A stretch of DNA of 64,000 nucleotides from Streptomyces flavofungini (lineage in GTDB: Bacteria > Actinomycetota > Actinomycetes > Streptomycetales > Streptomycetaceae), in contig NZ_CP128846.1 of assembly GCF_030388665.1 (NCBI RefSeq), positions 8,094,001-8,158,000 on the forward strand, in the 5' to 3' direction. Each line of letters starts with the position of its first letter. Position 1 is the stretch's first letter. The notes below the pieces were generated by a model. The model did not search any database and had not been told where the DNA came from. It was given only the letters and a program-made list of their open reading frames with translations. Positions 19,678 to 27,322 of this stretch are shown one piece after another. A program made the translations under genes and the position numbers.

Positions 19678-19772
19678 GAGAGACGGCGAACCCGCTGGTG
19701 GGCGCTTTGCTTCAGAGGACCGCACAATCTTGTGGGCCCGGCCCGCACGCACTTTCAGGAGGCGGCACACCG

Positions 19773-20456
19773 ATGACCCGGGTGCTGGTGGTCGAGGACG
19801 ACCCACAGCTCGTACGGGCTCTGGAGATCAACCTCAAGGCACGCAAGTACGAGGTGGACGCGGCGGTCGACGGGGGCACGGCCCAGCGTCTGGCCGCGGC
19901 GCGTCCGCCGGACGTGGTCCTCCTTGATCTCGGGCTGCCCGACATGGACGGCATCGACGTGGTGCGCTGGCTGCGGGGCTTCAGCCGCGCTCCCATCCTC
20001 GTCGTGTCCGCCCGCCAGGCCTCCGATGAGAAGGTCGCGGCGCTCGACGCGGGCGCCGACGACTACATCACCAAACCGTTCAGCATGGACGAACTCCTCG
20101 CCCGGCTGCGGGCAGCCGCCCGCAGAACCCGCTCCGAGGAGCGCGGCGAGGCCTCCGCCCTCGTCGAGACGGAAGGGTTCACCCTCGACCTGCTCGCCAA
20201 GAAGGCCTTACGGGACGGCCGCGCCGTGCGCCTCACTCCCACCGAGTGGCACCTCCTGGAGGTCCTGGTCCGCCACCGCGGCCGCCTGGTCAGCCAGCAG
20301 CAGCTGCTCGGCGAGGTGTGGGGTCCCTCGCACAGCACGCGGACCAACTACCTGCGGGTCTACATGGCGCAGCTGCGCCGCAAGCTGGAGCCCGATCCGG
20401 CGCATCCGCGCCATCTGATCACCGCGCCGGGGATGGGGTATCGGTTCGAGGGGTAG
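19773..20456 (+). CDS. kdpE: OmpR-family response regulator, KdpE-like
   Basis: 227 residues, apparently intact. The receiver has VVEDDPQLVRALEINLKARKY, phospho-acceptor Asp in VVLLDLGLPDMDG, the Ser/Thr site VVSARQASDEKVAALDAGADDYITKPF and the switch Lys (TKPF). A winged-helix trans_reg_C domain spans about 130-225 (LTPTEWHLLEVLVRHRGRLVSQQQLL, then TNYLRVYMAQLRRKLEPDP, GMGYRFEG). ATG at 19773 has AGGAGG 11 nt upstream. This pattern is that of KdpE, which activates kdpFABC in K+ limitation. No kdpD kinase is in the window and its presumed neighbours are decayed, so it is either an orphan or partnered elsewhere. Confidence 0.85.
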   Translation: MTRVLVVEDDPQLVRALEINLKARKYEVDAAVDGGTAQRLAAARPPDVVLLDLGLPDMDGIDVVRWLRGFSRAPILVVSARQASDEKVAALDAGADDYITKPFSMDELLARLRAAARRTRSEERGEASALVETEGFTLDLLAKKALRDGRAVRLTPTEWHLLEVLVRHRGRLVSQQQLLGEVWGPSHSTRTNYLRVYMAQLRRKLEPDPAHPRHLITAPGMGYRFEG

Positions 20457-20599
20457 GTGCGGCCGCCCCCGGCGTGCGGGGCGGGGCGGCCCGCAGGTGC
20501 GGCCCTTGAGCGCTGGGGCGGCCGCTGGCCCGGGGGAGGGGGGCGGTGGTGCTGGTGGTGGGCCGTGGCGCGGGGGTGCGGGTGGAAGCCCGGCCGCTG

Positions 20600-21693
20600 T
20601 CACGCTTGCGCGGCCCTCTCGGCCCTCTCGGCCCTCTCGGCCGTCGCCCCGCCGTCCCGCAGGTCCGCCACCACCGCCGCGTGGTCCGACGGCCAGACAC
20701 CGTGGACCGGGCCGTCGCCCCCGCGCCGCACCGCGCGCACCGCGCCGAGGCCGCCGGGGCCCGGTGGCCCGACGCGGACTTAGTCGATCCTGACACTCGG
20801 ATCGTACGACCGCGCCACGTACGGGTTCACCGCGTCCCAGGTGGCGCGCGGCGCCGGGGTCGGCGTACTCCCAGGCGTCCAGGAGCGACTGCCCCGGCAC
20901 CGCGGGCGCCGTACGGTACCCGCCGAGGCGGCGGATTTCGTCCGAGTCCGGCCAAGCGTTGAAGTCACCCGTGACGACGGGCGGGAACGCGGTGCCGCCC
21001 CGGTGCGCGGCCACGAACTCGGCGAGCGCCGCGACCTGCGCGCAGCGGGTCGCCGACTGGCTGGGGGCCGAGGTCAGGTGGGTGGTGAAGAACGGCCCCT
21101 AGTGACTCGGTGCGTTCTGACTCGCCCCTCCTTGGGCTCTCGCCCCTCCTTGGGCCGGGGGCGCCTGGCCCGACGCCTCCGGGCCTGGTCCTGACCGGCC
21201 CGGAACCGACTGGCTCGGCGTGCCCTGGCTCGGCGTGCCCTTGCTCGACGCCGACCGGTCCGGCGCCGACAGGCCCGGAGCCGACTGGCTCGGCGTGCTC
21301 TGGCCCGGTGCCGACGGGCCCGGCACCGCCAGCCGCGTGTACAGCGCGAGGCGGCCGTCGTCCTCCTCCCCGTCCGGCAGGGGCAGCTGCGCGACGGCCC
21401 GGTCCACGACGGGTCGGCGGCTGAGGACCGCGTTGCCGATGGCCACACCGGGGTCGCCGATCCGCCGCTGCCACCGCCCGGCGCCCGCGACGGCTCCCAC
21501 GTCCAGTGCAGGCCCAGCTCGTCCGCGAGCCACTCGGCGAGGTTCTCGCCGTCTCGCTCCCAGACCTCCTGCAGGCCGACGACGTCCGGCCGCAGCTCGC
21601 GCAGCACCGCGAGAATCGCCTTCCGCCGTGGCTCCCAGGGCCCGAACCGCCACCACACACATTCCAGGTGACTATGCGCACGTACGTCACCAC
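20600..21693 (-). pseudogene. endonuclease/exonuclease/phosphatase (EEP) family gene, frameshifted, with nonsense codons
   Basis: Frames read in turn give RIVTWNVCGG (strand 1), RRKAILAVLRELRPDVVGLQEVWERD (metal-binding Glu in LQEVWE), DPGVAIGNAVLSRRPV, and a repeat-filled insert (21196-21330). After a stop come FFTTHLTSAPSQSATRCAQV, PPVVTGDFNAWPDSDEIRRL (GDFN catalytic block), NPYVARSYDPSVRID then TAA where VRIDYVFV is expected, and WPSDHAAVVADL at the end (SDH catalytic block). All catalytic blocks are present but split by several frameshifts and at least two stops. The intact family cleaves phosphodiesters in DNA or lipids. The start is a GTG at 21693. Confidence 0.85.
21196..21330 (-). 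repeat. nine degenerate 15-bp tandem units inside the EEP pseudogene
   Basis: Nine consecutive 15-bp units, e.g. CGGCCCGGAACCGAC, TGGCTCGGCGTGCCC (twice), AGGCCCGGAGCCGAC. In the gene's own frame they give a Ser/Pro/Gly pentapeptide array (GPSAP, GQSTP, SQSAP, GLSAP and so on) between the fourth strand and the TTHL block. The unit CCCGGAACCG also occurs in the 39451-39600 array. Confidence 0.8.
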
Positions 21694-21891
21694 TTGTCCG
21701 GGTCTTCGAGCCGGGCCGCGCGTCAGCAGAGTGTCAGCGTGCGCCGAATCACCGTCAACGGCTCGTCATTTCGGGTCGGTTGACACCCCGTGCCGGGCAT
21801 ACCGTCACTGTGTGCCCGGTGCTCGCCACCGGGTCCACGGAGACCGCCCAACCCTACGAGGGCCTGCCGAGGCTCCTCAAGGAGGAACCCC

Positions 21892-22446
21892 ATGACGCAG
21901 CAACTGGTGTGCGGAGAAGACCCCGAGCCTTCCGAACGCGGCCCGGCCGGACCACTGTTCGTCCCCGTCCGGCCGGGACCCGCGGGCTGTGTCGCCCGCC
22001 TGTTCCGCACCCCCGTCGGCGGCCGCACGGCCGTCGCCTTCACGACACCCCAACGCCTCACCGACGAACTCGGCGCCCGTCAGCCCTGGATCCGGCTCTC
22101 CGAACCCGCCCTGCGCGCGCTCACCGAACCGCTCGGCGTCCCAGGGGTCACCGTCGACCCCTGCCTCACGCCCGGCTCGGCAGCCACGATTCGCACCTCC
22201 GCCACCACTGTCCGCACCCCGGACTCTCCGGCTTCCCGCCGAACCCGTGCCTCCTCCTCCACCTCCTCCACCACCACCTCCTCCGTTCCACGGCTCACGC
22301 CCGCCGTACCCCGGCCCGTCGCCGCCTCCGCGGACACCGCCGCACGTGTCTCCCACTGGCGGGACTGGGACCCGCAGGCCGTCGGAGCGCTGCGGGTCAC
22401 CGGAGCGGCGGCGCTCGTCGGTGCGCTGACCGCCTGGATCGGCTGA
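21892..22446 (+). CDS. SAV_915 family protein
   Basis: 184 residues. The conserved block runs PLFVPVRPGPAGCVARLFRT then GGRTAVAFTTPQRLTDELG then PWIRLSEPALRALTEPLGV. This matches what I know as the SAV_915 family, a Streptomyces-typical protein of unknown function. A Ser/Thr/Pro-rich linker (about 95-150) and a C-terminal hydrophobic ALRVTGAAALVGALTAWIG (possible membrane tail) follow. AAGGAGG lies 7 nt before ATG 21892. It is first in a possible unit with the lysA-like gene, but 508 bp of repeats intervene. Confidence 0.75.
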   Translation: MTQQLVCGEDPEPSERGPAGPLFVPVRPGPAGCVARLFRTPVGGRTAVAFTTPQRLTDELGARQPWIRLSEPALRALTEPLGVPGVTVDPCLTPGSAATIRTSATTVRTPDSPASRRTRASSSTSSTTTSSVPRLTPAVPRPVAASADTAARVSHWRDWDPQAVGALRVTGAAALVGALTAWIG

Positions 22447-22485
22447 ACCAGCCTCCCGTGGGAGAGGGGGCGTTTCTGCCCCTTC

Positions 22486-22569
22486 CGCACCCTGGGGCAG
22501 CGCTTCCGCACCCGGGGGCAGTGCTTTCGCACCCGGGGGCAGTGCTTTCGCACCCTGGGGCAGCGCTCC
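22486..22569 (+). repeat. four 21-bp tandem repeats
   Basis: Four contiguous units of 21 bp differing at a few positions (CGCACCCTGGGGCAGCGCTTC, written in two parts: CGCACCCTGGGG + CAGCGCTTC). They lie 40 bp after the SAV_915 stop. The period is a multiple of three, but no supported gene covers the region. Confidence 0.85.
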
Positions 22570-22680
22570 CGCGCACCGGACGGCAGAGTCTCCGCAGCCC
22601 GAGAAGTGGCAGCCCCAGGACCGGCGGCCCGCCGAGGGGGCGCGTGCGGGCGGCCCGCCTGGGCGCGAGCGGCCGATGCG

Positions 22681-22875
22681 CACGAGGAGCAAGCGCAGAC
22701 GAGGCGAGCACACGCGACGGAAGCACACGCGACGGAAGCACATGCGCGGCAAGCGCAGACGGGGCCGGCACACGCGAGGCAGGTCCACGCGAGTCCCCGC
22801 GAGGCAAGTCCACGCGGGACAAGCACCCGCGAGGCCGGCGCAGACCAGGCAAGCGCACGCGAGGCCAGCACGACC
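22681..22875 (+). repeat. thirteen degenerate 15-bp tandem units in the lysA leader
   Basis: Thirteen consecutive 15-bp units. CACGCGACGGAAGCA occurs twice in a row (22711-22740); others include CAGACGGGGCCGGCA and GAGGCCAGCACGACC. The array ends 80 bp before the lysA-like start. All three forward frames through it are basic or low-complexity, so I treat it as noncoding leader. Together with the 21-bp array, this accounts for most of the 22447-22954 gene-free stretch. Confidence 0.8.
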
Positions 22876-22954
22876 GGCGGCATTGGCGAGAGCACCGGGC
22901 GCCGCCCCGGACGAGGACGACGTGAAGACGACGAGGCGAAAAGAGAAGCCAGCC

Positions 22955-24325
22955 ATGACCCTTGCGGACATCCCCGCGACCCCCGGCCACCCTCCGGCCG
23001 CCGTCGGCGCCCCGCCCATGGACGCGGCCGACGACCTCAGCGTGTGGCCGCTCTCCACCACGCGGCTCGCGCACGGAGACCTGGCCGTCGGCGGCGTGCC
23101 GCTCACCGAGGTCGCCGACCGCTTCGGCACCCCCGCCTACCTCCTCGACGAGGCCGACGTACGCGAGCGCTGCCGCGCCTACGCGCACGCCTTCCCCGAC
23201 GCCCACGTCCTGTACGCGGCCAAGGCGTTCCTGTGCCGCGCCATGGCGCACTGGGTCAAGGAGGAGGGCCTGGGCCTCGACGTCTGCTCCGCCGGCGAAC
23301 TCGAACTGGCCGTCACCACCGGCTTCCCGGCCGCACGCATCGTCCTGCATGGCAACGCCAAGAGCCCCGAGGACCTGCGCGCCGCCCTGCGCCTCGGCGT
23401 CGGACGCATCGTCATCGACAGCGCCTCGGAGATCGCCCGCCTCGCCGCGGCCGTACCGCCGGGGAGCCGTCAGAAGGTCCTGGTCCGCGTCGTCCCCGGC
23501 ATCGCCGCGGGCGGCCACAGCAAGATCCAGACGGGTACCGACGACCAGAAGTTCGGCCTGTCCATCACCGACGGCTCCGCCCAGCACGCCATCGCCCGCA
23601 TCCTTGACCAGTCCGGCATCGAACTGGTCGGCCTGCACTGCCATTTGGGTTCCCAGATCACCTCCGACAAGCCGTTCCTGTGCGCAGTACGCCGCCTTGT
23701 CGGGCTAATGGCCCGCATCAAGGACCACCACGGCATCACCCTCCCCGAACTGGACCTCGGCGGCGGCCACGGCATCGCCTACCGCCCCGGCGAGGACGCC
23801 CTCGACATCACCACCCTCGCCCGCAAAGTGCGCGCCGAACTCACCGAGAGCTGCGCCGCCGCCGGCCTCGCCGTTCCCCGCCTGGTCGTTGAACCCGGGC
23901 GCGCCATCGCGGGCCCCGCAGGGGTCGCCCTCTACCGCGTCCTGTCGGTCAAGCGCACCAGCGACCGCACGTTCGTCGCCGTCGACGGCGGCATGAGCGA
24001 CAACCCGCGGCCCGCGCTGTACGGCGTGCGCTACCTGCCGCGCCTCATCGGCCGCCGCTCCACCGCCGCCTCCGCGCCCGTGACCGTCGTCGGCCGACAC
24101 TGCGAGGCGGGTGACGTGCTCGCCGCCGACATCCAACTCCCGTCCGACACCCGGCCCGGCGACCTCCTCGCCGTCCCCGTGGCGGGCGCCTACCACTTGT
24201 CGATGGCCTCCGGCTACAACCTCGTCGGCCGCCCCCCGGTAGTCGCCGTCGCCGACGGCCAGGCCCGACTCCTCGTACGCCGTGAGTCCTTGGAGGACTT
24301 CCGCAGCCGAGACGTCGGCCTCTAG
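22955..24325 (+). CDS. lysA: diaminopimelate decarboxylase family protein (type III PLP fold)
   Basis: 456 residues. The PLP Lys lies in YAAKAFLCRA near residue 90, with HCHLGSQ near 228, the glycine phosphate loop LGGGHGIAY near 268, EPGRAIAG near 310, and CEAGDVLA near 380 (the family's CESGD, contributing the Cys of the partner active site). It decarboxylates meso-diaminopimelate to lysine or a related D-amino acid. Start ATG 22955 is chosen by the MTLADIP-type N-terminus; the basic repeat-derived sequence upstream is unlikely to be translated. Streptomyces often carry a second lysA-like gene, so the substrate may not be meso-DAP. Confidence 0.85.
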   Translation: MTLADIPATPGHPPAAVGAPPMDAADDLSVWPLSTTRLAHGDLAVGGVPLTEVADRFGTPAYLLDEADVRERCRAYAHAFPDAHVLYAAKAFLCRAMAHWVKEEGLGLDVCSAGELELAVTTGFPAARIVLHGNAKSPEDLRAALRLGVGRIVIDSASEIARLAAAVPPGSRQKVLVRVVPGIAAGGHSKIQTGTDDQKFGLSITDGSAQHAIARILDQSGIELVGLHCHLGSQITSDKPFLCAVRRLVGLMARIKDHHGITLPELDLGGGHGIAYRPGEDALDITTLARKVRAELTESCAAAGLAVPRLVVEPGRAIAGPAGVALYRVLSVKRTSDRTFVAVDGGMSDNPRPALYGVRYLPRLIGRRSTAASAPVTVVGRHCEAGDVLAADIQLPSDTRPGDLLAVPVAGAYHLSMASGYNLVGRPPVVAVADGQARLLVRRESLEDFRSRDVGL

Positions 24326-24408
24326 AGCCCGTCCGTGGGCCGCCCTGGTCGCGGTCCTGCGCTCTCACGGCCTGACGGCAGCGCTGCCGGGCACCCGCCC
24401 CGTCGGCG

Positions 24409-25053
24409 TCACGTGCCGAGAAAGCGCAGGATCGCCAGCACCCGGCGGCTGTACCCGGTGGTATCGGTCAGCTCCAACTTGTCGAAGATGGAGTTCACAT
24501 ACTTCTCGACAGCGCTCTGCGAGACGTTCAGCTGGCCTGCGATGGCCGCGTTCGTATGCCCCTGCGCCATTCTGGCGATGACCTCCCGTTCCCGGTCGGT
24601 GAGCCGCTGCAACGGGTCCACCTTGCTGCTGAACGTCAGCAACTGCCGTACGACCTCCGGGTCGAAGGCCGTCCCGGCCGAGCCCACCCGGTCGAGCGCG
24701 TCCAGGAACTCGTCGACCTGCACGACGCGGTCCTTGAGCAGATATCCGACCCCCTCCGTGGCTGTGGTCAACAGCTCGGTCGCGTAACGTCGTTCGACGT
24801 ACTGCGAAAGCACCAGCACACCCGTGCCCGGCCACTTCTCGCGGATCTCCAGCGCGGCCCGCAGCCCTTCGTCGGTGTGCGTCGGCGGCATCCGCACATC
24901 CACCACGGCGATGTCCGGCGGATCGGTGGCGATCGCCTCGAGCAGGGCTTCCGCGTCCCCCACGGCCGCTGTCACCTCGTGCCCCTCGTCGACGAGCAGC
25001 CGGGCCAGTCCCTCGCGCAGCAGTGTCGAGTCGTCGGCGAGTATCACGCGCAT
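24409..25053 (-). CDS. NarL-family response regulator
   Basis: 214 residues. The receiver has ADDSTLLREGLARLL, phospho-acceptor Asp in IAVVDVRMPPTHTDEGL, the Ser in VLVLSQYVERRYA, and the Lys in YLLKDRV. A LuxR HTH follows (LTDREREVIARMAQGHTNAAIAGQL, then VEKYVNSIFDKLEL). It overlaps the upstream histidine kinase gene by 10 bp, so the two are co-translated. The 26232-26364 palindrome array ahead of the kinase, facing dedA, is the obvious candidate target of this regulator. It ends convergently with lysA, 83 bp apart. Confidence 0.92.
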   Translation of the reverse strand: MRVILADDSTLLREGLARLLVDEGHEVTAAVGDAEALLEAIATDPPDIAVVDVRMPPTHTDEGLRAALEIREKWPGTGVLVLSQYVERRYATELLTTATEGVGYLLKDRVVQVDEFLDALDRVGSAGTAFDPEVVRQLLTFSSKVDPLQRLTDREREVIARMAQGHTNAAIAGQLNVSQSAVEKYVNSIFDKLELTDTTGYSRRVLAILRFLGT

Positions 25054-26195
25054 GGCAGCTCCGCTGTGATGACGGTGGGTCCTCCGGCCGGACTGGCCAC
25101 TGACAACGTACCGTCGAGCGCCGCGACCCTCCGGCTCAGGCCGAGCAGCCCACTGCCGGACGCGTCCGCTCCGCCCCGGCCGTCGTCCTCGACCCGCAGA
25201 CGCAGCAGCTCACCCGCGCGTTCGGCCCGCACGGTGACCTGTTCGGCGCCGGAGTGCTTGACCGCGTTCGTCACGGCTTCGGCGGCGACGAAGTAGGCGA
25301 CGGCCTGCGCTGTCGGCGGCGGGGTGTCCCGCAGCTCGCAGGAGAGCCGGACGGGTATCGCGGCTCGCTCGGCGACCGTTTCGAGCGCGGCGGCGAGCCC
25401 GCCTTCGTCGAGCGCCGCCGGATACACCCGCCATGCCACGTCCCTGAGCTCCACCAGCGCCTGCTGCGACGCCTCATGGGCCTGCCGGAGCAGCTCCGAC
25501 GACTTCTCCGGGTCCGGGGCGCGGCGGGCCCGGCCGAGCAGCATGCCCAGCGCGACCAGGCGCTGCTGCACGCCGTCGTGCAGGTCCCGCTCGATGCGCC
25601 GCCGCTCGTCGTGGACGGCCTCCACGACGCCCGCCCGGCTCCTGGCCAGCTCGCCGATGCGGCGCTCCAGGGTCTGGCGGTCGCTGGGACCGAGGAAGTG
25701 GCGTATCAACTGCTCGTCCATCAGGGCCACCGCCTGCACGCCCTGGACGCACAGGAAGAGCAGGAAGAGACCGCCGAACGCGGCGGGCGCGACGGCCAGC
25801 GGCCACCGGTCGAGGTCGACCAGGAACCAACCCCACACCAGCAGGGACGCGTAGCCGGCGCCGATCACCGCGGCCAGCAGCACCACGCCGCCCAGCAGCC
25901 CCACCGTCCAGCGGGTGGCCACATAGGACAGGGCGGGCATGCCGGTCAGTGGCGCGGCCAGGTCCGCGGTGCCGGTGTCGTACCAGCGGGCCATCCGGCG
26001 GCGCTGCAGCTCGGCCCACCAGCGGGCGGCCGCCAGTATCCGTGTCTCGCCGCGGCGGTCGTCGGCGGACCACCCGAGCGTGACGAGCAGCCACAGCCCG
26101 GACGCGAGCGTCATGGCCAACTCGGCGACGGCGCTGAGGGACCCGAGCAGGACCCCGGCGGCGACGCGCAGTCGGCGGGCGAGAAGGTTTCGCAT
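25044..26195 (-). CDS. sensor histidine kinase (HisKA_3)
   Basis: 383 residues. Membrane helices occupy the N-terminus (AAGVLLGSLSAVAELAMTLA, LWLLVTLG) and 120-190 (VGLLGGVVLLAAVIGAGYASLLVWGWFLVDL, FGGLFLLFLCVQGVQAVALM). The acceptor helix is RRIERDLHDGVQQRLVALG (H followed by DGVQQ, HisKA_3 type). The ATPase N-box is AAEAVTNAVKHSGA, with G-boxes VEDDGRGGAD and GSGLLGLSRRVAALDG. Start ATG 26193-26195 gives MRNLLARR; the longer frame upstream runs through the palindrome array and is unlikely. It pairs with the response regulator at 24409. Confidence 0.92.
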   Translation of the reverse strand: MRNLLARRLRVAAGVLLGSLSAVAELAMTLASGLWLLVTLGWSADDRRGETRILAAARWWAELQRRRMARWYDTGTADLAAPLTGMPALSYVATRWTVGLLGGVVLLAAVIGAGYASLLVWGWFLVDLDRWPLAVAPAAFGGLFLLFLCVQGVQAVALMDEQLIRHFLGPSDRQTLERRIGELARSRAGVVEAVHDERRRIERDLHDGVQQRLVALGMLLGRARRAPDPEKSSELLRQAHEASQQALVELRDVAWRVYPAALDEGGLAAALETVAERAAIPVRLSCELRDTPPPTAQAVAYFVAAEAVTNAVKHSGAEQVTVRAERAGELLRLRVEDDGRGGADASGSGLLGLSRRVAALDGTLSVASPAGGPTVITAELPCA

Positions 26196-26231
26196 GATCA
26201 ATAACGCTAGCCGAGCGATGCGCGGAGCGGA

Positions 26232-26364
26232 CTGCGGAAAACCGCAAAGCTGCCTGCGGCAGTCCGTAGGGAGGGTCTGCGGCGGTCCGCAGTGCATGCT
26301 GCGGCGGTCCGCAGCGCAACTGTGCGGCGGTCCTCATACCGCCGTGGCCTGCGGATTTCGTACC
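26232..26364. promoter_or_regulatory. array of five evenly spaced palindromes plus one degenerate copy between kinase and dedA
   Basis: Sites begin at 26232, 26254, 26277, 26299 and 26322, so spacings are 22, 23, 22 and 23 bp, with a weaker sixth at 26349. The third and fourth are the perfect palindrome CTGCGGCGGTCCGCAG; the first is CTGCGGAAAACCGCA; the others are partial. Spacing of two helical turns puts all sites on one face of the DNA. The sixth ends 9 bp before the dedA start. This points to cooperative binding, most simply by the adjacent NarL-type regulator. Confidence 0.75.
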
Positions 26365-26373
26365 GTCGAAGGC

Positions 26374-27117
26374 ATGATCCTCACGGCTTCGCACACGCTC
26401 AGCGCCGCGTCTGAATCCGCCATGGCAGCGCTCTCAGCCACGGCCTCATCAGCGGCCGCGACCGCGACCTCATCGACATCCACCGACGCCCCCGCGGGCG
26501 GTATAGCGGGCTGGGCCGCCGACCTCATGGACTCCCTCGGCGCGATCGGCGCGGGAGTGGCGATCGCGCTGGAGAACCTGTTCCCGCCGCTGCCCAGCGA
26601 GGTCATCCTGCCGCTCGCCGGCTTCGCGGCGAGCCAGGGCAAGTTCAGCCTGCTCGCGGCGCTGCTGTGGACCACGGTCGGCTCCGTCGTCGGGGCACTC
26701 GCGCTGTACTGGGCGGGCGCGCTCCTCGGCCGTGACCGCACCGTCGCCATCGCCGCGCGCCTGCCCCTGGTGAGGACGGCGGACATAGAGAAGACGGAGG
26801 CGTGGTTCGAACGGCACGGGACCAAGGCCGTGTTCTTCGGCCGCATGATCCCGATCTTCCGCAGCATGATCTCGATACCGGCAGGCATAGAACGGATGCC
26901 GCTGGCCCTGTTCCTGACCCTGACGACCATCGGCAGCCTGCTGTGGAACAGCCTGTTCGTCCTGCTCGGCTACGCGCTCGGCTCCCGCTGGCACGAGGTC
27001 ACGGATGCCGTCGGCCTGTACTCGAAGGGGGTCCTCGGCGTGGTCGCCCTGGCCGTGCTCGCGTTCGTGGCGGCCCGCATACGCAAGGGCCGCGGCGCGC
27101 ACCGGGCGAGAAGCTAG
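26374..27117 (+). CDS. DedA family membrane protein
   Basis: 247 residues. A Ser/Ala/Thr-rich N-terminus (about 45 residues) precedes the SNARE-associated/VTT domain. That domain shows ALENLFPPLPSEVILPLAGFAAS (reentrant region with conserved E and P), ALALYWAGALLG, and the hallmark FFGRMIPIFRSMISIPAG (conserved Arg pair) near 150. Two C-terminal helices follow (LFLTLTTIGSLLWNSLFVLLGYALG, GVLGVVALAVLAFVAARI). DedA proteins flip phospholipids or undecaprenyl phosphate at the cytoplasmic membrane and affect envelope-stress resistance. ATG 26374 follows GAAGG closely. Likely controlled by the operator array immediately upstream. Confidence 0.9.
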   Translation: MILTASHTLSAASESAMAALSATASSAAATATSSTSTDAPAGGIAGWAADLMDSLGAIGAGVAIALENLFPPLPSEVILPLAGFAASQGKFSLLAALLWTTVGSVVGALALYWAGALLGRDRTVAIAARLPLVRTADIEKTEAWFERHGTKAVFFGRMIPIFRSMISIPAGIERMPLALFLTLTTIGSLLWNSLFVLLGYALGSRWHEVTDAVGLYSKGVLGVVALAVLAFVAARIRKGRGAHRARS

Positions 27118-27182
27118 GACCTGTCCGGTCCCAGCCCCACCAGGTGGGCGAGCCACGGCCCACACGCGAACGTCCCAGAGAC

Positions 27183-27322
27183 GGAAGGCCTCAGAAACGG
27201 AAGGCCTCAGCGACGGAACGCCGTCACAGAAGGCAACGCCTCGGAGAAGGGAGTGCCACGGAGACGGGAGTGTCACGGAGACGGGAATGCCTCAGAGACC
27301 GGCGGCGGGAATGCCTCAGAGA
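27183..27322. repeat. 16/17-bp degenerate tandem repeats between dedA and purB
   Basis: Three 16-bp units (GGAAGGCCTCAGAAAC type) are followed by 17-bp units (AGGGAGTGCCACGGAGA, CGGGAGTGTCACGGAGA, CGGGAATGCCTCAGAGA twice). The array runs into the last codons of purB. It lies in the convergent gap between dedA and purB; no clear terminator hairpin was seen there. Confidence 0.75.

Noticed and set aside
22486..22875. Tandem arrays considered as a CRISPR locus.
   Set aside because: Units are contiguous without spacers and there are no cas genes.
22676..22954. N-terminal basic extension on the lysA-like decarboxylase.
   Set aside because: Encoded by 15-bp tandem repeats with no family counterpart; the normal N-terminus begins at 22955. 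Kept as an alternative in a finding.
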